Assembly: GCA_902785785.1 (NCBI GenBank)
Contig: CADAAA010000001.1
Location: 248,001 to 312,000, forward strand
Direction of reading: 5' to 3'
Source of the DNA: an uncultured Bacteroidia bacterium
GTDB lineage: Bacteria > Bacteroidota > Bacteroidia > Bacteroidales > UBA932
DNA length: 64,000 nt
A model generated the notes under the pieces. The model had not been told where the DNA came from. It was given only the letters and a program-made list of their open reading frames with translations, and ran no database searches. Of the stretch, positions 58,655 through 64,000 are shown one piece after another. Position 1 is the first letter of the stretch. Each line of letters opens with the position of its first letter. The position numbers and the translations under genes were made by a program.

Positions 58655-58975
58655 ATGGAAAAGACAAAGAAAGTCCCCACCAACACCATCACACGTGACG
58701 TCAAGGATCTTGCAGCCCCGACCGGCAACATCTATGAGACGGTGGTGATCCTTTACAAGCGCGCCAACCAGATCGCACTGGCAGAGAAGAAAGAGTTGAA
58801 CAAGAAGCTCGAGGATTTCAAGAACGAGCGCGACACCATGGAAGAGGTCTTCGAGAACAAGGAGCAGATCGAGATCTCCAAATATTACGAAAGGCAGCCC
58901 AAGCCCGACCTCGTGGCCATCTCCGAATTCGAGAACGACGAGCTCTTCTACAGAAAGGCCAAGCAGGAGGATTAA
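58655..58975 (+). CDS. rpoZ: RNA polymerase omega subunit (Bacteroidetes type)
   Basis: The protein has 106 residues from the ATG at 58655. The omega/Rpb6 core reads VPTNTITRDVKDLAAPTGNI then YETVVILYKRANQIALAEKK, as in other Bacteroidetes RpoZ proteins, which differ much from E. coli omega. The C-terminal half is charged and ends ISEFENDELFYRKAKQED. A longer frame starting at 58598 would overlap the bamD stop by one base; its first 19 residues do not look conserved. It is 5 nt before recN. Confidence 0.9.
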   Translation: MEKTKKVPTNTITRDVKDLAAPTGNIYETVVILYKRANQIALAEKKELNKKLEDFKNERDTMEEVFENKEQIEISKYYERQPKPDLVAISEFENDELFYRKAKQED

Positions 58976-58980
58976 TCCTT

Positions 58981-60642
58981 ATGCTCAAGGCTTTAAGCGT
59001 CAGGAATTACGTATTGATAGACTCTCTGGAGATTGATTTCCCGGAGGGTCTGATCATTATTACGGGACAGACCGGAGCCGGAAAGTCCATCATCCTGGGC
59101 GCCCTGTCCCTGCTGATGGGAGCCAAGGCTGACGCTGAAGCCATCGCCGAAGGAGCCGAGACCTGTTCGGTCGAAGCTGAGTTCGAAACGGGAGGTGATG
59201 CTGAATTGCTGGCCCTTCTGAAGGAGAACGACCTGGGTGAGGGCGGCAGCCTGATCCTCCGCAGGGTGGTGAACCGCTCGGGACGGTCGCGTGCTTTCGT
59301 GAACGACTTTCCGGTTAACCTTCCCTTGCTTACGGCTGTAGCCGGGCGTCTTGTAGACATACATTCACAGCATCAGAACCTTCTGCTGGCGGACCATCGT
59401 TTCCAGCTCTCCGCCCTGGACCTGTATGCCGGCAACGGGGAGTTGCTCGAGATCTGCAGGGAGGCGCATTCCGACCTCGTCGCGCTCCGTTCGGAGCTCT
59501 CGGAGGTGTCCGCGCGCCTCGCAAGCCTCAATGCCGAGCGCGACTACAATGAGTCCGTGTTCCGCCGTCTGGACGGTGCTTCGCTCAAGGACGGCGAGCT
59601 CGAGGAGCTGGAGGCGGAGCAGGAGCGTCTTGCAAATGCCGAGGACATCAAGGAGAACCTTTGCTTGCTCGAGTCCTTCTTCTCTCCGGGGGATGATACG
59701 CCCTCTCCCGATGCCGGCCTCAGGAACTGCGTCCAGATCCTTTCCCGCCTCTCGCGTTTCCTGCCGGAAGCCGGACCGCTACAGGAAAGGCTTTCTTCCG
59801 CCCGCATCGAGATTGCGGATATCGCCGGGGAGGTGGCTTCGCTCAATTCCCGTTTCGAGGTGTCCATGGACCGTTTGCAAGCGGTTGAGGAGCGTCTCTC
59901 GACCATTTATGGGCTGCTCAAGACATATTCCTGCAGGACTGTATCCGAGCTTATCTCATTGAAGGACAAGTATTCCGATGCGCTTTTCGACAGCGATTCG
60001 CTGGAAATGCGCAAGGAGGAACTGGAGAAGGCGGTGGGGGAGGCGGCGGCGCGCCTGGACGGCGTGTCAGCGGAGCTCCACGCCGCCCGCCTGCGCGCCG
60101 CCGGCCCCTTCTCCGAAGCCATCATGGACTCGCTCCGCTTCCTGGAGCTGGAGCGCGCCGTCTTCTCGGTGGAGTTCTCGGACGTCCCGCCCGGCCCTGC
60201 CGGGAGCGACTCCGTGAGCTTCCTCTTCTCCGCCGACGGCCGCGGACAGGCCGAACTCTCCAAATGCGCATCGGGCGGCGAGCTCTCTCGTATAATGCTG
60301 AGTCTCAAGGCCATGATGGCACGCTATACCGAGATGCCCACCCTGTTCTTCGACGAGATAGACTCAGGCGTGTCCGGCAGTGCTGCCGACCGCATGGGCT
60401 CTATGATATGCGACATGGGACAGCACATGCAGGTCTTCGCCATCACCCATCTGCCGCAGGTCGCGGCAAAGGGCAATGCGCACTATCTCGTATCAAAATC
60501 CGAAGATGAAGGCGGCCGCACGGTCTCTTCCATCACCCGTCTCGACGATGAGGAGCGCGTAATGGAGGTGGCCCGTATGCTAAGCGGCAGCACCGTCACC
60601 GATGCTGCCGTCGCCAATGCCAAGGCCCTTCTGAAGCCCTAA
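58981..60642 (+). CDS. recN: DNA repair protein RecN
   Basis: RecN is an SMC-like ATPase that helps repair double-strand breaks. The protein has 553 residues. Walker A is GQTGAGKSII (29-38). QHQNLL near 125 is the Q-loop region. Two coiled-coil arms with the segments LEELEAEQERLANAEDIKEN and LEMRKEELEKAVGEAAARLD flank a small hinge. The ABC signature CASGGELSRIMLSLKAMMA and Walker B PTLFFDEIDSGVSG follow, then ITHLPQVAAKGNAHYLV. The stop overlaps that of the convergent DUF4249 gene by 4 nt. Confidence 0.95.
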   Translation: MLKALSVRNYVLIDSLEIDFPEGLIIITGQTGAGKSIILGALSLLMGAKADAEAIAEGAETCSVEAEFETGGDAELLALLKENDLGEGGSLILRRVVNRSGRSRAFVNDFPVNLPLLTAVAGRLVDIHSQHQNLLLADHRFQLSALDLYAGNGELLEICREAHSDLVALRSELSEVSARLASLNAERDYNESVFRRLDGASLKDGELEELEAEQERLANAEDIKENLCLLESFFSPGDDTPSPDAGLRNCVQILSRLSRFLPEAGPLQERLSSARIEIADIAGEVASLNSRFEVSMDRLQAVEERLSTIYGLLKTYSCRTVSELISLKDKYSDALFDSDSLEMRKEELEKAVGEAAARLDGVSAELHAARLRAAGPFSEAIMDSLRFLELERAVFSVEFSDVPPGPAGSDSVSFLFSADGRGQAELSKCASGGELSRIMLSLKAMMARYTEMPTLFFDEIDSGVSGSAADRMGSMICDMGQHMQVFAITHLPQVAAKGNAHYLVSKSEDEGGRTVSSITRLDDEERVMEVARMLSGSTVTDAAVANAKALLKP

Positions 60643-61691
60643 TCGTCCAATTCTATCCAGTCGGTCTCGGAAACCACGTAGGCGCCGCAGACGCCGGCGC
60701 CGCCGCTGACGTTCGTGTACACGAACGACGCGGGCGCCATGCCGAGCGACGAGAAGTCATTATGGTCGCTGTTATACCGAGCCTTGAGGTAGTTGTAATA
60801 GCTCTCTGAGAATCGGTAAAGTACAAGCGAGTATTTGATACTCCGTTCGACCCAACCATGATATTCACCATCTGTATAATCCATCCGTCCAGAGTCCGCT
60901 AAGTTATACGATGTGAGGGTCATACGCCTGCGACTGTCCTTCTGAGAGGGGCTGGATGCATCGCTCCATATCTGCACTATCCGTTCCCTTGATTTATTGG
61001 AGAGGAAGTTGTAATACCTTGGAATAGCTATTACCGGGTCTTCGCTTCCGGCAGAAAGCCCATCCGTATCGGCCATTGCACATGGGGTAAGGTAAGCGGT
61101 GCCGGCGGAATGCTGGACCTCGCCCCAAATCATTTCACCTGTCTCGGGATCACGACTTTGATATTGCTCGTCCGTCTCTACATACTGCCTTATGATGGCC
61201 CCATAATACCCTCCGTCGCCCGGGTCATCGTATTCGATGTCCACCTGCGTCATACTCCTTTTGTTCGGCCTCTTCACCACTCTGGCGTTCCATGTGTATG
61301 ACGGGAATGGTTCAGGCACTTCGCAGGAAGCCTCTACAGTGCCGATTCCCGCCACGGAAGCACTTGTCTCCACCACATCTCCCGGCTGGAAAACATGACC
61401 GGTCACATAGCACTGCATCCTGTCCGGGATTGAACGGCTCCTGCTCTTTTTCAATGTCAGGGTCTGGCCGTTCACACGGACCTCGACGCTCTCTCCGGCA
61501 GTGGTGACAGGCTCGGCCTTACCGAACAGAGGAGTAGTGGCCTGCACATAGAAATAAGTGGAATCGTATTCGTTGGAAGGTATGAACGTCATCCAGATGG
61601 TGCTGTCTCCCACCTGCTTCGCTATATCGAAAGTCCGGTCGCAGCCGCACAGGACCGCAAGAGAAATGACTGTCATCAATACTCGTTTCAT
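60639..61691 (-). CDS. DUF4249 lipoprotein
   Basis: The protein has 350 residues with a short lipoprotein signal, MKRVLMTVISLAVLCGC (Cys17). The N-terminal beta sandwich (EPVTTAGESVEVRVNGQTLT, GHVFQPGDVVETSASVAGI) and the C-terminal helical segment (YYNYLKARYNSDHNDFSSLG) with the ending VSGGAGVCGAYVVSETDWIE are the layout of DUF4249. This family is almost always paired with a TonB-dependent receptor, as here, 3 nt downstream of it. It is presumably the surface partner of that receptor. The substrate is unknown. Confidence 0.83.
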   Translation of the reverse strand: MKRVLMTVISLAVLCGCDRTFDIAKQVGDSTIWMTFIPSNEYDSTYFYVQATTPLFGKAEPVTTAGESVEVRVNGQTLTLKKSRSRSIPDRMQCYVTGHVFQPGDVVETSASVAGIGTVEASCEVPEPFPSYTWNARVVKRPNKRSMTQVDIEYDDPGDGGYYGAIIRQYVETDEQYQSRDPETGEMIWGEVQHSAGTAYLTPCAMADTDGLSAGSEDPVIAIPRYYNFLSNKSRERIVQIWSDASSPSQKDSRRRMTLTSYNLADSGRMDYTDGEYHGWVERSIKYSLVLYRFSESYYNYLKARYNSDHNDFSSLGMAPASFVYTNVSGGAGVCGAYVVSETDWIELDD

Positions 61692-61694
61692 GGC

Positions 61695-63869
61695 TCAGAA
61701 TTTCAAAGTGTAACTGAAGGTGGGAATGATGGGGATCAAGCCGTAGGAGACGCCTGTGTATTCGCCGTCTTTCACTTCCACATCCGCATAGACGGTGTTC
61801 ATACGGCAATAGGCGTTGTAAATGCTGAGATTCCAGGTCCGTATCTTTCCGTCTTTGCGATGCTTGATGAAGTTCATGCCGGCGTCAAGGCGGTGGTAGT
61901 CCGGAAGCTTGATGTTGTTGGGACCGGTGTACACACGGTCGTAAGAATAGAAAACTTTATTGTCCTGATGAATCGTAGCCTGGTACTTGCCCTGCGAACC
62001 TACGGTCATCCGGTTGCCGGAGTGGTACACCCACCCTCCGTAGATCTCGAAACGTTCGCTGAACTTGTGCGTTGCCGTGATGTTGAACTTGTGGCGGTTG
62101 TCGTTACGGTCGCGATACCATCGGTCGCTGAACTCCGGGAAGAATCGTTCGGACCAGGACAGTGTATACGCCACATCCACCTGAGTCTTTTCGTTCTCCC
62201 ATCCGTAAGCCACTTCCGCACCGTAGGCACGGCCCCGGCCTTCGGTGAAAGCGCTTTCCCAGCGGTCCACCGGCGGATAGATCGCCGCCGGACCCGAATA
62301 CTCGTAGATATGCTCCATCGTCTTCCAGAATCCTTCGATGTCCAGATGCATGCCGTGCGGCAGGCGCGTGTATACGCCTGCTGCCGCCTGCTGCGAGTGC
62401 ATCGGACGAATGCTGGCAGTTGTAGGCAGCCAGAGATAGGTCGGCAGGTCCACGTAGGTGGTCTGGAGCCTGTGCTCGAACTGGTTCATCAGGGTGTATG
62501 ACGCCTTCAGAGCGACCACGTCCGAGGCATCATAGCGCAGCGCGACGCGCGGCTCAGGCAGCGCATAGGCTTTTCCCTTTACAAGGAAAAGCGCCGCGCG
62601 CACGCCGACATTCGCCGTCAGGCCGCGCAGCAGCGTCATCTCGTCCTCGACATATATCGAGGGCTCCTCTCCGCTGTAGCGGCTTCCGATAGCCCAGTTG
62701 GAGATCTCCTCCGAAGTCTTGCCGGTCTCTGACCATTGACGGAGCGACCGGTCAGGCATGTAGAGATGATGCTCGATTGAAGCTCCGAAGCGTATGTGGT
62801 GCGTCCTGGACGGCTCCCAGTCGAAGTCGGCTCCCAGCCTGATGCCGTGAATGCCCGAAAGATCTGACTCTTCCATGCAGGAATATACGTCATTGCTCCC
62901 GTTCCAGCTCCAGAAACGCGATCCGTACTTCACCTTGGACAGGTTGAACGAATAGTACAGGCCCAGTCGGGAAGCCAGCTTGTCCGAAAAAGTATGGTTC
63001 AGTGTGAGTCCGGCTGTGGTCGATCCCCAGGCCAACACCCCGTCGAGGCTGTCATCGCCGATATGGACCACGCCGCCATCGTCATCACTGCTCTGCTGAT
63101 CGTTTCCGCCTCTGAGACGATCCATCCCGTTGAACAGGCGGAAGCGCAGCACGTCATGGTTGGACAGATGGTGCGTAATGCCCAGGTTCAGGTCCCAGAA
63201 GGCATAGTGCCCGCGGGTCTTTTCCCCATGTTTGGCATCTTTATGGTTCACGTATGCGAGGGCAGGAATGGTGACAGTGTCCATCCACGTCCGCCGGAGA
63301 CCGAACTGGAACGAAGTCTTGCCGCGCACAAGCGGGCCCTCGTACTGCAGCCGGCCGTCTATCAGTCCGATCGAGAACGATCCGTGATAGTCATACAGGT
63401 CGCCGTCTCTGGTGGTGACATCCACTACCGAAGACAGTCGGCCGCCGTAACGCGCAGGGAAACCGCTCTTGTAGAAGTCCACTCCGTCGACCACATCCGA
63501 GTTGAACGCGGAGAACAGTCCTATGAGATGGCCTGTATTGTATATCGACGAACCGTCCAGAAGGAACAGGTTGTCCCCACCTGTGCCGCCGTGGACGAAC
63601 AGGCCGGACATGAGCTCCGTCCCGGAGGCGACGCCCGGCAGTAGCTGCAGGGTCTTGATGAGGTCGGGGGTGCTGAACACGGCGAAGCCCTTGTTCAGCT
63701 CCTCCCCGCTGAGCCGCGTGAGGCCTGTCTGTGTCCGCATCACCGTCCTGAGACGGTCCGCGGACACCCTTGAAGCCGTCAGCGTGTCCTGCAGCTCCTG
63801 GGCCTGAACAGTCGCAGCGGCAAGAACTGCCGCCGCGACTGCCAAAAGCCACTTTTTAGAAATATTCAT
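61695..63869 (-). CDS. TonB-dependent receptor
   Basis: This is an outer-membrane receptor of 724 residues with signal peptide WLLAVAAAVLAAATVQAQE. The plug domain follows at once (FSTPDLIKTLQLLPGVASGT, then LFVHGGTGGDNLFLLDGSSI, then FPARYGGRLSSVVDVTTRDG). From about 170 come the barrel strands, and it ends in Phe (PTFSYTLKF). The N-terminal carboxypeptidase-regulatory domain that usually precedes the plug in DUF4249-linked receptors is missing; only about 45 residues lie between the signal and the plug. It is first in an operon with DUF4249 or follows the partial gene upstream by 9 nt. Confidence 0.92.
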   Translation of the reverse strand: MNISKKWLLAVAAAVLAAATVQAQELQDTLTASRVSADRLRTVMRTQTGLTRLSGEELNKGFAVFSTPDLIKTLQLLPGVASGTELMSGLFVHGGTGGDNLFLLDGSSIYNTGHLIGLFSAFNSDVVDGVDFYKSGFPARYGGRLSSVVDVTTRDGDLYDYHGSFSIGLIDGRLQYEGPLVRGKTSFQFGLRRTWMDTVTIPALAYVNHKDAKHGEKTRGHYAFWDLNLGITHHLSNHDVLRFRLFNGMDRLRGGNDQQSSDDDGGVVHIGDDSLDGVLAWGSTTAGLTLNHTFSDKLASRLGLYYSFNLSKVKYGSRFWSWNGSNDVYSCMEESDLSGIHGIRLGADFDWEPSRTHHIRFGASIEHHLYMPDRSLRQWSETGKTSEEISNWAIGSRYSGEEPSIYVEDEMTLLRGLTANVGVRAALFLVKGKAYALPEPRVALRYDASDVVALKASYTLMNQFEHRLQTTYVDLPTYLWLPTTASIRPMHSQQAAAGVYTRLPHGMHLDIEGFWKTMEHIYEYSGPAAIYPPVDRWESAFTEGRGRAYGAEVAYGWENEKTQVDVAYTLSWSERFFPEFSDRWYRDRNDNRHKFNITATHKFSERFEIYGGWVYHSGNRMTVGSQGKYQATIHQDNKVFYSYDRVYTGPNNIKLPDYHRLDAGMNFIKHRKDGKIRTWNLSIYNAYCRMNTVYADVEVKDGEYTGVSYGLIPIIPTFSYTLKF

Positions 63870-63878
63870 ACGAAACGT

Positions 63879-64000
63879 CTATTCTGCCAGCCGATAGTGC
63901 TCGTCGGTGATTGAAATGGAAAAAACCTTGGTTCCTGAGAGCCATTCTATTGAATAGGCAATCATTGAAAGTGGACTTAACGGATCGGTGCTTTTTTCTC
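63879..64000 (-). CDS. C-terminal fragment of an unidentified protein
   Basis: On the minus strand one frame is open from the window edge to a TAG at 63881-63879, giving 39 residues (including PLSPLSMIAYSIEWL, VFSISITDEHYRLAE). The stop lies 9 nt before the receptor ATG, the spacing of an operon partner, and the composition looks protein-like. The other two frames give stop-interrupted or implausible peptides. The fragment is too short to name. Confidence 0.5.
   Translation of the reverse strand, partial: EKSTDPLSPLSMIAYSIEWLSGTKVFSISITDEHYRLAE

Overview
The window is chromosomal DNA of a Bacteroidales-type bacterium. The evidence is the order of the cell-division/cell-wall (dcw) cluster, the presence of UxaE, GH51 and GH127 enzymes, a DUF4249/TonB-receptor pair, a NigD-like lipoprotein and an RpoZ of the Bacteroidetes type, and the repeated use of the Bacteroidetes promoter -7 box TAnnTTTG (TATCTTTG, TATATTTG, TACCTTTG) a short distance before genes. 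Coding density is high, the DNA is GC-rich, and Shine-Dalgarno-like sites are mostly absent. An uncultured gut member of the order is a reasonable guess, but the genus cannot be fixed from the sequence.

Region by region. (1) 1-7601, plus strand: the end of a possible LarA-like gene, pdxB, gnd, and a hexuronate set (uxaE, eda, an ExuT-like MFS carrier, uxaC). (2) 7598-8304, minus: a PIN toxin/antitoxin pair. (3) 8406-18853, minus: an arabinose operon read GH51 - galM - Na+/sugar symporter - araD - araA - araB and closed by a clear terminator at 8351-8384, with a GH127 beta-L-arabinofuranosidase before it behind its own terminator. (4) 18894-25695: thiL, small proteins, lipoproteins and a tricorn-type protease. 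(5) 26016-44487, minus: one very tight run mraZ-rsmH-ftsL-ftsI-murE-mraY-murD-ftsW-murG-murC-ftsQ-ftsA-ftsZ-gltX-rpiB-truB. (6) 44676-51253: radC, a lipoprotein/SPOR/rpoN operon, miaB, a carboxyltransferase protein and tRNA-His. (7) 51300-56730: an accessory stretch with repeats, an outer-membrane barrel, a TolQ-like mini protein, a membrane LytTR regulator, and a Fur-headed operon of envelope proteins. (8) 56808-60642, plus: trxB, bamD, rpoZ, recN. (9) 60639-64000, minus: DUF4249 lipoprotein, TonB-dependent receptor, and the end of one more gene.

How the genes work together. Regions 1 and 3 give a plant-polysaccharide lifestyle: release of L-arabinose from arabinan side chains, uptake by symporter and conversion to xylulose 5-phosphate, plus uptake of glucuronate/galacturonate and aldol cleavage of KDPG. 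Region 5 builds and divides the wall.

The least explained signals are non-coding. Three separate intergenic sites (19901-19988, 25832-25960, 51329-51437) carry imperfect palindromes of 27-31 bp repeated at a period of 50-51 bp. Arm sequences differ from site to site but pair within each site. A fourth site (51453-51590) has four TTGTACAA-type palindromes spaced 33-50-33 bp. In addition, a 121-bp palindromic element lies in frame inside truB.
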